Below, piece after piece: positions 20,209 through 28,674 of a stretch of 64,000 nt of DNA (positions are counted from its first letter, which is position 1; each line of letters begins with the position of its first letter). A program made the position numbers and the translations under genes. Origin of the DNA: Chloroflexota bacterium (GTDB taxonomy: Bacteria > Chloroflexota > Anaerolineae > Aggregatilineales > Aggregatilineaceae); contig JAAYCM010000115.1 of assembly GCA_012729765.1 (NCBI GenBank), positions 1 through 64,000 of the forward strand, read 5' to 3'. The notes below the pieces were generated by a model. The model was not told where the DNA came from, did no database searches, and saw only the letters and a program-made list of their open reading frames with translations.

Positions 20209-21303
20209 CTAGCTGCCCTGGGCCATCAGATAGGCGATCAGGTCGGCCAGACCTTGCGCGTCAAGGCGTTGGCCGTAGTCCTGAGGCATGATGCACTGCG
20301 ACCAGCCTTCGGCCAGGTGCTCGCACGGCAGCAGGATCGACTCGCGCAGGAAGTGTTCGGCATCCTCGCCCTCGTACTCGACCGCGTCCTCGACCGCGTC
20401 CTCGACCATGCGCTCCAGGGCCGGACCAGACGGTTGATCGTCCAGGCCGTGACAGGCGTTGCAGGCCAGATCGGTGAAGATCTGATTGCCCCGCTCGGCG
20501 TCACCTTCCGGCAGTTCGGTTTCCATGTCGGTACCGATTGGCTCGAAGTCCGAGGCGCTCGCCATCGTGTCGGCCAGCCACGTGTCGAACTCCGCCGGCT
20601 CCATTACGTCTACTTCGAGCAGCATGTTATAGTGATTCAGACCGCAGTATTCGGCGCACTGGCCGAGATACCTGCCGGTCTGGTGTACATCCAGCCACAT
20701 CGTATTGATGTAACCGGGTACTGCATCCACTTTACCGGCCAGATCGGGCACCCAGAAGCTGTGCTGCACGTCGGTGGATGTGATGCGCAGCAGGACGTTC
20801 CGGTTGGCCGGGATCTTCAGCTCTTTGGTGGTCGTGATCCCGGTCGGCTCGTCTTCGCTCAGATAGTAGCGGAAGTCCCAGTTGAACATATAGCCGATGA
20901 CATCGACTGTGAGATCAGCAGCCGTCTCCTCGCTGTCGGCCTCGGCCTGATACTCGGTATTTAGCGCGCGCAGCGTCAGGAAGAACAGCACCGCGATAAT
21001 CATGAACGACAGTACGGTCCAGACGATCTCCAGTGAGGTTCGGCCATGCACCTGTTCGGGCATCTCGTCGTGCGAGCGCCGCCGGTAGCGAATGATAGCA
21101 AACAGGATCAGCCCCTCGACCAGAAGGAAGATCGGGATGGCGATCCAGAGTGTGATTTTGAACAGCTCGTTAATGGCCTCGGCCCCTGCGCCGCCCTCAG
21201 ATGGGCCGTGTGCCCAGACCGCAGCCGGCAGTGCCAGCACCCACAGGAGTGCCCCAACCAGCAGGGCGAGTGAAATCCGACGGTATTGCACGTTGCGCTT
21301 CAT
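20209..21303 (-). CDS. ctaC: Cytochrome c oxidase subunit II with fused cytochrome c (caa3 type)
   Basis: A 364-residue subunit, first gene of the oxidase operon. A signal-like helix (residues 10-31, ending in VWAH) and two membrane helices (about 48-72 and 92-112) precede a cupredoxin domain with the CuA ligands H181, C216, C220 (CAEYC), H224 and M227. An extra C-terminal class I cytochrome c domain has heme site CNACH at 281-285 and a likely axial Met at 339 (CIMPQDYG). This fused architecture is the caa3 type: electrons can pass from a small carrier through the fused heme to CuA. An acidic linker at 298-315 and two extra cysteines (327, 337) in the heme domain are unusual. Confidence 0.95.
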   Translation of the reverse strand: MKRNVQYRRISLALLVGALLWVLALPAAVWAHGPSEGGAGAEAINELFKITLWIAIPIFLLVEGLILFAIIRYRRRSHDEMPEQVHGRTSLEIVWTVLSFMIIAVLFFLTLRALNTEYQAEADSEETAADLTVDVIGYMFNWDFRYYLSEDEPTGITTTKELKIPANRNVLLRITSTDVQHSFWVPDLAGKVDAVPGYINTMWLDVHQTGRYLGQCAEYCGLNHYNMLLEVDVMEPAEFDTWLADTMASASDFEPIGTDMETELPEGDAERGNQIFTDLACNACHGLDDQPSGPALERMVEDAVEDAVEYEGEDAEHFLRESILLPCEHLAEGWSQCIMPQDYGQRLDAQGLADLIAYLMAQGS

Positions 21304-21373
21304 TCAGATCTTCCTGGTTTGACCCATAACACAAACTAACCGGGCTGAGTAGGATGCGCACTAAAAAAACTCA

Positions 21374-21388
21374 TTGAAGTGCCTTCAA
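21374..21388. promoter_or_regulatory. Palindrome in the ctaC leader
   Basis: TTGAAG and CTTCAA separated by TGC form a perfect inverted repeat 70-85 bases before the ctaC start, downstream of the candidate promoter. It could be an operator or an RNA hairpin. Confidence 0.35.
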
Positions 21389-21542
21389 AAAGGTTGTTGT
21401 AGCTTTGCAATGTGCAGCAAGGGGCTGGGTGAGCCTGAATGCAAGTTTGCTACGCTGTGATGACGTCACCAGGGCAGCGATGGGAGCGGGAGCGGGGGGT
21501 GACGCGTTTCACAATTCCCACCTGCGATTACTCGACAACCAG

Positions 21543-21548
21543 ATTATA
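21543..21548 (-). promoter_or_regulatory. Probable -10 element of the cytochrome oxidase operon
   Basis: Perfect TATAAT on the minus strand about 240 bases upstream of ctaC; A/T-rich sequence lies further upstream but no clean -35 box. This would give a long leader containing both palindromes described in the spacer. Confidence 0.35.
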
Positions 21549-22007
21549 ACTGATATAGATGAAAAAAACAGTCTTTTTGAATAAAACTACTACTTTTCTA
21601 GAAACTGAAAGCCCGCAGCCCTCTTCACACCCCCATTGTCTGCGGCTCTGTTTCTGCACTGTGGAGCATAAGCCCCTTGCCGATTAGATAGAAGATAGCA
21701 GAACCCTCGTAACGGGTGCCAAAGGAAGCGCCGTATGCAGCGCAAACCCGGCAGGTTGTGCTCAGCCGCCCTGGATATGACCGCCGGAGGACTTTAGATA
21801 TAACTTTAAGAAAATCAAGATATAAATTGAAATAGTAGACAGATTTGAATTTATTGTTATATAATGTCAACATGCTTGCTTAAAAATCCGCGCGGCGAGC
21901 GGTAGGGGCTGGCTTCCGTCTGCAAGCTCTGGCAGTTTGGTGGGCTGGCCGCGTATAAATCTTCGGGACAGTGCGCCATCGGGCAGCCCAGGATCGAAAG
22001 GATTGTT

Positions 22008-23375
22008 ATGCGCAGCGCTCAGACCCTTCGTACCTTCTACATCTTGATCCTGACCCAGACGTTCTCGCTCATCGGCAGCCGGATGACCGGGCTGGCGATT
22101 GGGATTAAAGTTTTCAACGATACCGAGCAGGCGACGCCCCTGGCCCTGACCGCGTTTTTCGGGGCGGTGCCGTCGCTCATCTCCGCCAGTGTGGCGGGCG
22201 TGCTGGCCGACCGCTGGGATCGGCGCTACGTGATGATGATCTCGGATGCCGGGCAGGCGGTGGGCACGCTGCTGCTGTTGGCGAGCTTTGCCAGCGGCGT
22301 ATTCGAGGTATGGCATCTCTACGTCGTCTCGCTGATCCAGTCGGTGTTCGGTGTGTTCCAGCAGCCGGCCTTCGAAGCCTCGGTTACGATGCTGGTCCCC
22401 GACGAGCACCGTGATCGCGCCAACGCGATTCAGCAACTCACCGGCCCGGCGTCGGGCATCATCGCGCCGATTGCGGCGGGCCTGCTGTTTACCCTGGTCG
22501 GCGTGGTCGGCGTGATGACGATTGACCTGATGACCTTCCTGGCGGCGATGGTGGTCGTGTTCATGGTGCGCATCCCGCGCCCGACGCAGACCGCCGAGGG
22601 CCTTGCAATGGCGGGCACGGTCTGGAAAGAGGCGCTCGTCGGGTTCCGCTACCTGCTCTCGCGCCGTGTGCTGCTGGCGTCGGTGCTGCATGTCACGCTG
22701 GTGAACTTCCTGATCACCGGCGCAATGGTGCTCAACACGCCCTATATCCTGACCGTAACCGGCAGCGAGACGATGCTGGGGACGCTGATGGGCGTCATGA
22801 GCGCCGGGGCGATTGTGGGCGGTGCAATCATGAGTGTGTGGGGCGGCACGCGCCCGCGCATTCACACCATCCTGCCGGGAATCGCCATCACCGGGACGTG
22901 CCTGGCGCTGTACGGCCTCAGCCGTGCACCGCTTGCGATGGGACCGATCCTGTTTGTGCAGATGCTCCCGATCCCGATGATCAATGCCTCGTTCATGTCG
23001 ATCATGCAGCTCAAGATTCCGCCGGACCTGCAAGGACGCGTCTTTTCGGCGCTCGGCCAGGTGTCGATGCTGCTCACTCCGCTGGCCTTCTTGCTGGCCG
23101 GGCCGCTGGCCGACCGCGTGATGGAGCCGGCAGTTGGCGGCTCGCGCTGGGACCTCGTCGCGCCGCTGGTCGGCAGCCAGCCGGGGGCCGGGATCGGGCT
23201 GATTATGCTGGTCAACGGCAGCCTGATCGCGCTGGTCACGCTGGCGGTGTATGCCGTGCCCGCCGTGCGCCGGATGGAGTCTACCCTGCCGGATTACCGG
23301 CCCGCCGAGCTCGAAGCGCCCGGTGAGAGCGAGCGGGAAGCGGTCACGGGCGCGGAAGCCGTGCCTGCGCGCTAA
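22008..23375 (+). CDS. MFS transporter (exporter-like)
   Basis: A 455-residue membrane transporter with about 12 helices. The first helix region (FYILILTQTFSLIGSRMTGLAIG) and the loop 2-3 signature GVLADRWDRRYVMMISD identify the major facilitator superfamily, drug-exporter-like MFS_3 branch; the second half begins near residue 215. The substrate cannot be read from sequence. AAAGGA lies 6 bases before the ATG. The C-terminal ~30 residues are an acidic cytoplasmic tail. It converges on a second, unrelated-looking MFS gene and the two stop codons overlap by 4 bases. Confidence 0.88.
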   Translation: MRSAQTLRTFYILILTQTFSLIGSRMTGLAIGIKVFNDTEQATPLALTAFFGAVPSLISASVAGVLADRWDRRYVMMISDAGQAVGTLLLLASFASGVFEVWHLYVVSLIQSVFGVFQQPAFEASVTMLVPDEHRDRANAIQQLTGPASGIIAPIAAGLLFTLVGVVGVMTIDLMTFLAAMVVVFMVRIPRPTQTAEGLAMAGTVWKEALVGFRYLLSRRVLLASVLHVTLVNFLITGAMVLNTPYILTVTGSETMLGTLMGVMSAGAIVGGAIMSVWGGTRPRIHTILPGIAITGTCLALYGLSRAPLAMGPILFVQMLPIPMINASFMSIMQLKIPPDLQGRVFSALGQVSMLLTPLAFLLAGPLADRVMEPAVGGSRWDLVAPLVGSQPGAGIGLIMLVNGSLIALVTLAVYAVPAVRRMESTLPDYRPAELEAPGESEREAVTGAEAVPAR

Positions 23376-24700
23376 GTAGGTTCTGACGACTGGGTGGCCG
23401 TGTGTGCCGCGTCACGAGGGGTCGGGACGTGCCGCACGGCCACATATAATGCCGCGCTCACCACCACCAGCGCCGCCAGAAAGACCGCCTCGTAACCCAG
23501 CCCCTCAACCAACAGTCCCCCCACCGCCGGCGCAACCAGCAGTGAGACTGCCGTTGCCGTGTTGAACAGGCCGGAGTAGATCGGGCGTTGTTCCGGCGTG
23601 GCATAGGTGATCAGCCAGTTGAGGAAGCTGATTGTGAGTGTGCCCTGGATGAGGCCGGCGGCCACAAACGCCGGATAGAGCGGGGCCGGGCCGACCTGGC
23701 TGGCGAGCAGGGCCAATGCCGGCTGGAAGATGCCGATCAGCAGCGCGAAGCGGATAAACTTGATCGTCCGCCGGTCGCCCAGCCACGAGAAGATCAGCGC
23801 CCCGGTGACGCTGCCCAGCGTTTGCATCAGCAGCAGGTTGCTGACCGCGACCTCGTTCGACATCTCAAGCTGCTCGGTTGCGAACCCGATGTAGAACGGC
23901 CAGGCCATCGTGAAGAAGCTCACCAGCACGCGCGTCACGATCATGGCGCGGTAGGGCAGATCGTGGCGCAGCACGGCGGCAAGCTGGGGCAGATATTCGC
24001 GCATGCTCGGCATTTTCGCCTGGGGCGCACCGCCCGGCAGCTCGCGGATCAGAAGCTCACCCGGGAGTGTGATGACGAACAGCGCGCCCGACAACGCAAA
24101 TACCAGCGCGTAATTGTTGGGGAACTCCAAGCTGTCGCTGCCGAGGATCGCGCGTATGACCGGGGTGAGTCCTATCATCAGCAAACCGGTGAGCGCCGTG
24201 CCGATCCCAAACATGCGGGCGCGGCGGCGGTTGTCCAGGCTGCTGCCGATCAGATCGACCCACGGCACGCCCACCAGGCCATCGCCCAGCGCCGCCAGCG
24301 CATAGAAAAACAGGAACGCCGCCAGGATCGCCCCCGGACGTTCCGGCCCCAGCAGCACCGTCACCCCGGCGAGCATCAGGATGAAGGTCCGCACCGGGAT
24401 ATTTGGCCCGACAAACCACCATTTCTTGTTAGCGACGCCGACGAGATAGCGTGCGACCAAAAGCTGCGGCAGCAGCCAGCCCGCGTCAAAAATCTGGCTG
24501 GAAACGCCGATCAGCACGTCCGAGTCGGTGAGCTGGCGCAAAAAGTCGGGGATAACGGTCGTCGGCCCCAGCAGGTTCAGGGCAACACTGAAGATCACGT
24601 AGTCGGACAGGAACAGGATGAAGTTACGACGATAAACGCGCTCACGCTCGCTAGCAGTCGGCGTGGACTCGCGCAGCATCGGGGCGGTAATTTCGGTCAT
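23372..24700 (-). CDS. MFS transporter
   Basis: A 442-residue transporter. The ATG at 24700 is preferred because an AGAGAGCAGG ribosome site precedes it and the helical region begins soon after (YRRNFILFLSDYVIFSVALNLLG). An open frame continues upstream to 24778 but that extension is unlike protein. About 12 helices are seen; the first half carries VGVPWVDLIGSSLDNRRRARMF, similar to the MFS loop, and the second half has GALIFSWLGDRRTIKF. The substrate is unknown. It is only distantly like its convergent neighbour, so the two are not a recent duplication. Confidence 0.87.
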   Translation of the reverse strand: MTEITAPMLRESTPTASERERVYRRNFILFLSDYVIFSVALNLLGPTTVIPDFLRQLTDSDVLIGVSSQIFDAGWLLPQLLVARYLVGVANKKWWFVGPNIPVRTFILMLAGVTVLLGPERPGAILAAFLFFYALAALGDGLVGVPWVDLIGSSLDNRRRARMFGIGTALTGLLMIGLTPVIRAILGSDSLEFPNNYALVFALSGALFVITLPGELLIRELPGGAPQAKMPSMREYLPQLAAVLRHDLPYRAMIVTRVLVSFFTMAWPFYIGFATEQLEMSNEVAVSNLLLMQTLGSVTGALIFSWLGDRRTIKFIRFALLIGIFQPALALLASQVGPAPLYPAFVAAGLIQGTLTISFLNWLITYATPEQRPIYSGLFNTATAVSLLVAPAVGGLLVEGLGYEAVFLAALVVVSAALYVAVRHVPTPRDAAHTATQSSEPT

Positions 24701-25050
24701 GGACCTGCTCTCTGTGCGGAAACCAAACAGTCCTAATTCTACGCATGGCGCGGGCAAGCGTCCATGAGTGCCGGGCATGTTTGGCTTCCAGCAAAATATT
24801 CTCGTAAACTCTGATCAAAATCTGTGATAATCTGCGTCAATAACTTATGAGGTTGTCAGGCACCTGTCGGGTGAGGGTGCGCCAGTGGCAGAAGGTTGGG
24901 CCACGTCGTAGGGGTAGGGTTTGACCTGTCCAGTGGGCGAGGCAAGCCGCGCCCTGCGAGAAACATCCTGGACCACTGCCTCTGGCCGCCTCTCGATATT
25001 ATGAATTTTGAGCGTGTCGCACACCGCAAGGGGAGTTCCGGGAGAACAAC
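24701..25050. other. 350-base spacer upstream of the dehydrogenase operon
   Basis: No gene is seen. It must contain the divergent promoters for the MFS gene at 24700 and the E1alpha gene at 25051. A plus-strand GATAAT at 24826-24831 is the best -10 match; its -35 is weak. The last 30 bases contain GGGGAG and GGGAGA ahead of the E1alpha ATG. Confidence 0.5.
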
Positions 25051-26076
25051 ATGGTAACGAACCTCGAAACGTCGCAGCAGATCGACGACGCCGGGATCGA
25101 TCTGGAAACCAAAACCCTGCTGGAGATGTACTGGCAGATGGTGCGCGCCCGCCGCCTGGACGAGCGGACCTGGGTGCTGCACCGCCAGGGCAAGATCGCC
25201 TTTCACATTTCGGGCATCGGGCACGAAGGCGTACAGGTCGGCGCGGCGATGGCGCTGCGGCGCGGCTACGATTACGCCCATCTCTACTACCGCGATCTGG
25301 CCTTTGCGCTGGTGCTCGGCTATACCCCGCGCGAGTGGATGCTGTCCGTCTTTGGCAAAGAAGGCGAGCCGACCAGCGGCGCGCGCCAGATGCCTTCGCA
25401 CTGGAGCAACAAGAAGCAGGGGATCATGCCCGCGTCCAGCCCGGTCGCAACGCAGGTGCCGCAGGCCGCCGGAATGGCGCTGGCGAGCAAGCTGCGCGGC
25501 GAGGATCGCGTGACGCTCGTCTCGCTCGGCGAAGGCTCGACCAGCGAGGGCGATTTCTACGAGGGGCTGAACTGGGCGGGTGTCCACAAGCTGCCGATGA
25601 TCTGCCTGGTCGAAAACAATATCTACGCGATCTCGGTGCCGATGCATCTGCAAATGGCCGTGCCCAACGTGGCCGACCGGGCCCCGATGTTTGGGATCGA
25701 AGGCGTGGTGGTGGACGGTAACGACGTGCTGGCCTCGTACCGCGCGATCAAAGAGGCGCTGGAGCGGGCGCGCAGCGGCGGCGGTCCGACCCTGGTCGAG
25801 GCCAAGACTTACCGCCCCGTGCCGCACTCGTCGGACGACGACGACCGCACCTACCGCTCGCGCGACGAGGTCGAGGAGTGGAAGAAGCGCGACGCGATCA
25901 AGCGCTTTGAAACCTACCTGCTGGACAAGGGTATTCTGTCCGGCGACATGATCGAGGAGATCGAAGGGCGCGTGCGCCTGGAAGTGGACGAGGCCCAGGC
26001 CGCCGCCGAAGCCGCGCCCTATCCCCCGGCGGAAAACGCGCTGTTCCCGGTCTATGCACCTGCAGACGAGGCATAA
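25051..26076 (+). CDS. 2-oxoacid dehydrogenase E1 component, alpha subunit (branched-chain type likely)
   Basis: A 341-residue thiamine-diphosphate subunit. With the beta subunit encoded next it decarboxylates a 2-oxoacid and passes the acyl group to E2. The ThDP/Mg motif spans residues 160-190, beginning GEGSTSEGDF and ending ENN. Substrate-side features (HISGIGHEG near 52-60, YYRDLAFAL, GARQMPSHWS) and the C-terminal SSDDDDRTYRS plus EEWKKRDAI look closer to branched-chain 2-oxoacid dehydrogenase than to pyruvate dehydrogenase, but acetoin or pyruvate cannot be excluded. GGGAGA stands before the ATG. First gene of an E1alpha-E1beta-E2 operon; no E3 gene is in the window. Confidence 0.9.
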   Translation: MVTNLETSQQIDDAGIDLETKTLLEMYWQMVRARRLDERTWVLHRQGKIAFHISGIGHEGVQVGAAMALRRGYDYAHLYYRDLAFALVLGYTPREWMLSVFGKEGEPTSGARQMPSHWSNKKQGIMPASSPVATQVPQAAGMALASKLRGEDRVTLVSLGEGSTSEGDFYEGLNWAGVHKLPMICLVENNIYAISVPMHLQMAVPNVADRAPMFGIEGVVVDGNDVLASYRAIKEALERARSGGGPTLVEAKTYRPVPHSSDDDDRTYRSRDEVEEWKKRDAIKRFETYLLDKGILSGDMIEEIEGRVRLEVDEAQAAAEAAPYPPAENALFPVYAPADEA

Positions 26077-26148
26077 GCGGCCAGCCGGGCCGTTGTTGGA
26101 TTGGCGGTGGCGCAAGGCCACCAGCAGCGAGATCATCCAGGAGCTGAT

Positions 26149-27135
26149 ATGCCCGAAGTAACCCTGATCGAAGCCCTGCGCCAGGCGATGGACGAGGAGC
26201 TGGAGCGCGACGATCGCGTGTTCATCACCGGCGAGGATGTCGGCCAGCGCGGGGGCGTGTTCCGCGCGACGGTGGGGCTGTTCGAGAAATATGGCGCGGA
26301 GCGTGTAATCGACTCGCCGCTGGCCGAGCTGAGCATCGTGGCGGTGGGCATCGGCGCGGCGCTGGCCGGGATGCGCCCGATCTGCGAAATCCAGTTCGCC
26401 GACTATATCTTCCCCGCTTTCAACCAGATCGTTAACGAGGCCGCGCTGGTCTATTATCGCACCAACGGCGAGTACAACGTGCCGATGGTCATCCGCGCGC
26501 CCTACGGCGGCGGGATCGGCGGCGGGCTGTATCACTCGCAGAGCGTCGAGGCGTTCTTCGCCCACGCGCCCGGCCTGAAGATCGTCATCCCCAGCAATCC
26601 CTACGACGCCAAAGGGCTGCTCAAGGCGGCGGTGCGCGATCCCAATCCGGTGATGGTCTTTGAGCCGAAGAAGGGCTACCGCCTGATCCGGGGCGAGGTG
26701 CCAGATCACGAGTACACCGTGCCGATTGGATTGTCTGAGGTGACGCGCAAAGGCGACGACCTGACGGTTTATGCCTACGGCATGATGCACTACTACACGC
26801 TTCAGGCGGCGGAGATGGTTGCCCAGCAGGACGGCATCCAGTGCGAGGTGGTCGATATTCGCACGCTTGTTCCGCTCGACAAAGAGACGGTGCTCAATTC
26901 GTTCAAGAAAACTGGCAAGGCTTTGATCGTCTACGAAGATAACCGCTTTTTGGGCTATGGGGCAGAGCTTGCCGCGATCTTGAGCGACGAAGCGTTTGAG
27001 TATATGGACGGCCCGATCCGCCGCCTGGCCGGTCCGGATGTGCCGGGCGTGCCGTTTGCGCACACGATGCAGGACTTCTTCATGCCCAGCCCGGAGAAGA
27101 TCGCACACGCTATCCGCGAGCTGGCCGCGTACTAG
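26149..27135 (+). CDS. 2-oxoacid dehydrogenase E1 component, beta subunit
   Basis: A 328-residue partner of the E1alpha subunit. The start at 26149 is set by CCAGGAG at 26137-26143 and by homology (MPEVTLIEALRQAMDEEL is the normal family start). Signatures: FITGEDVGQRGGVFRAT, ERVIDSPLAE (ThDP-contacting Glu), the PICEIQFADYIFPAFNQI cofactor segment, and RAPYGGGIGGGLYHSQS with the proposed active-site His. The C-terminal transketolase domain contains VVDIRTLVPLDKETV and YEDNRFLGYGAE. Full length. It lies 72 bases after E1alpha and 31 before E2 and is almost certainly cotranscribed with both. Confidence 0.93.
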   Translation: MPEVTLIEALRQAMDEELERDDRVFITGEDVGQRGGVFRATVGLFEKYGAERVIDSPLAELSIVAVGIGAALAGMRPICEIQFADYIFPAFNQIVNEAALVYYRTNGEYNVPMVIRAPYGGGIGGGLYHSQSVEAFFAHAPGLKIVIPSNPYDAKGLLKAAVRDPNPVMVFEPKKGYRLIRGEVPDHEYTVPIGLSEVTRKGDDLTVYAYGMMHYYTLQAAEMVAQQDGIQCEVVDIRTLVPLDKETVLNSFKKTGKALIVYEDNRFLGYGAELAAILSDEAFEYMDGPIRRLAGPDVPGVPFAHTMQDFFMPSPEKIAHAIRELAAY

Positions 27136-27166
27136 AGCCTGGCGCTGAAGGAGACAGCCTGACGTT

Positions 27167-28594
27167 ATGGCAACTAAAGTCATTATGCCCCAGATGGGCG
27201 AAAGTGTCGTGGAAGGCACGGTCGGCAAGTGGCTCAAGCAGGAAGGCGATACGGTCGAGGAGTATGAGCCGCTGCTTGAGGTCGAGACGGACAAGGTCAC
27301 GTCCGAAGTCACGGCCCCGGCGCGCGGCACGATCCTGAAAATCTATGTGGGCGAGGGGCGCACGGTCGATGCGGGCACCGTCCTGGCGCTGATCGGCCAG
27401 CCGGGCGAGGATGTGCCCGACGCGCCCGCCGCCGAGCCGGTTCACGAACAGCCCGCGCTGGTCGGCGGGACGGACTCGGTCGAGGTAGCCGAGCAGATCC
27501 CCGAAAGCTGCGCCGAGGACCCGGCCCCGGCACCTGTCGAAGCGGCCCCGCTGCCCGCGCCCCACTTCCAGCGCAACGGCGAGGATGGAGCGCAGCCCCA
27601 CGTCACGCCGCTGGTGGCGCGCATCGCCGCCGAGCACAACGTCGATGTCAGCCGGGTGCAAGGCTCCGGGCGCGGCGGGCGTGTCACCAAGAAGGACATC
27701 CTGGCCTACCTGGAGCAGCGCGAGGCCGGTGAAGTGGCTGCCGTCGCCGAGCCGGACCTGCCGCCCTGGGAGCGCCCCGGCAGCGGCGATCTGTTCAAGC
27801 CCACCGACGATCTATATAAAACACCGCAGGCCGCGCCCGCACCCCCTGCCGTCGAGGCGCGCCCCGCTGCACCGGGCGATCATGTGCACAAAGCGCCGCC
27901 CGCGCCCGGTCAGCCCGGCGAGCTGGTGCCGCACAGCACCATGCGCCGCCGCATCGCCGAGCACATGGTCCACAGCAAGCTGCATACCGCGCCGCACGTG
28001 ACGACCGTTTTCGAGGCGGACCTGCATGCCGTTGTCGCGCACCGCAGCGCGCACAAGGACGATTTCGCCCGGCGCGGCGTCAACCTGACCTTCACCGCCT
28101 ACTTTGTGGCCGCGACCGCCGAAGCGCTGCGGCGGCATCCCGGCGTCAACAGCCAGTGGACCGACGACGGGATTCTGCTGAAGCCGGAGATCAATATCGG
28201 TATGGCGGTCGCGCTCGACGAAGGGCTGATCGTCCCGGTGCTGAAGCGCGTAGACGAGCTGTCGCTGGCCGGGATCGCGCGCCAGGTCAACGATCTGGCC
28301 CAGCGGGCGCGCAGCAGCGCCCTGAAGCCGGACGAAGTGACCGGCGGCACGTTCACGATCACCAATCACGGCGTGGCGGGCAGCCTGTTCGCAACGCCGA
28401 TCATCAACCAGCCGCAGACCGGCATCCTGGGCGTGGGCGCGATCCAGAAGCGTGTCGTCGTGCTCGATAATGACGCGATCGCCGTGCGCCCGATGGTCTA
28501 TCTCTCGTTCACCTTCGACCACCGTGTGCTGGATGGCGCGTCGGCAGATTGGTTCGTGGCCGAGATCGTGACGCTGCTCGAAAGCTGGGCCTAG
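27167..28594 (+). CDS. 2-oxoacid dehydrogenase E2 component (dihydrolipoamide acyltransferase)
   Basis: A 475-residue acyltransferase core subunit. Residues 1-78 are one lipoyl domain with the lipoylated lysine K43 in EVETDKVTSEV. After an Ala/Pro linker, residues ~145-185 form a peripheral-subunit-binding domain (VTPLVARIAAEHNVDVSRV, GRGGRVTKKDILAYLE). A second Pro/Ala-rich linker leads to the catalytic domain from about 245, with MRRRIAEHMVHSK, INIGMAVALDEGLIVPV, TFTITNHGVAGSLFATPI and the active-site HRVLDG in FTFDHRVLDG. The acyl specificity cannot be read with certainty. ATG is preceded by AAGGAGA. Ends in a strong terminator. Confidence 0.94.
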   Translation: MATKVIMPQMGESVVEGTVGKWLKQEGDTVEEYEPLLEVETDKVTSEVTAPARGTILKIYVGEGRTVDAGTVLALIGQPGEDVPDAPAAEPVHEQPALVGGTDSVEVAEQIPESCAEDPAPAPVEAAPLPAPHFQRNGEDGAQPHVTPLVARIAAEHNVDVSRVQGSGRGGRVTKKDILAYLEQREAGEVAAVAEPDLPPWERPGSGDLFKPTDDLYKTPQAAPAPPAVEARPAAPGDHVHKAPPAPGQPGELVPHSTMRRRIAEHMVHSKLHTAPHVTTVFEADLHAVVAHRSAHKDDFARRGVNLTFTAYFVAATAEALRRHPGVNSQWTDDGILLKPEINIGMAVALDEGLIVPVLKRVDELSLAGIARQVNDLAQRARSSALKPDEVTGGTFTITNHGVAGSLFATPIINQPQTGILGVGAIQKRVVVLDNDAIAVRPMVYLSFTFDHRVLDGASADWFVAEIVTLLESWA

Positions 28595-28625
28595 CGCCGG
28601 ATCGCGCCACATGCAGCCAACAAAA

Positions 28626-28657
28626 ACAGGGGTCGCTCCTGCGGGAACGGCCCCTGT
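28626..28657. terminator. Bidirectional terminator after the dehydrogenase operon
   Basis: ACAGGGG (28626-28632) pairs with CCCCTGT (28651-28657), extended by inner pairs; A-rich on the left and CGTTTT on the right, so it can stop both the E2 transcript and the convergent VanW-family gene. Confidence 0.8.
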
Positions 28658-28674
28658 CGTTTTGATCGGCGTGT

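Larger units (their letters stand above)
21304..22007. other. AT-rich 704-base divergent spacer between the oxidase operon and an MFS gene
   Basis: No convincing gene lies here. It holds a minus-strand TATAAT for the oxidase operon (21543-21548), a perfect palindrome TTGAAG-TGC-CTTCAA (21374-21388), a TGACGTCA palindrome inside a wider imperfect repeat (21461-21468), and, near the right end, overlapping TATATA/TATAAT -10 matches at 21858-21865 that could serve the MFS gene at 22008. An 82-codon open frame on the minus strand (21625-21873) has no ribosome site and implausible composition. The stretch 21700-21780 can form several GC stems, but I could not match it to a known riboswitch. Confidence 0.5.

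Noticed and set aside
18403-20964. An 853-codon open frame opposite the cytochrome oxidase genes
   Set aside because: It is antisense to ctaD/ctaC, consists of Arg/His/Gln-rich low-complexity sequence and is a shadow of high-GC codon use.
21700-21790. Possible riboswitch-like stems (ACGGGT with ACCCGG; GCGCC with GCGC)
   Set aside because: I compared the motifs with cobalamin, guanidine, c-di-GMP and Moco elements from memory and none matches; kept only as part of the spacer description.
21625-21873. An 82-codon frame in the oxidase/MFS spacer
   Set aside because: No ribosome site and no recognisable feature; the DNA is AT-rich and non-coding in character.
24856-27330. An 824-codon open frame opposite the E1alpha/E1beta genes
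   Set aside because: Same antisense shadow; no domain and no ribosome site.
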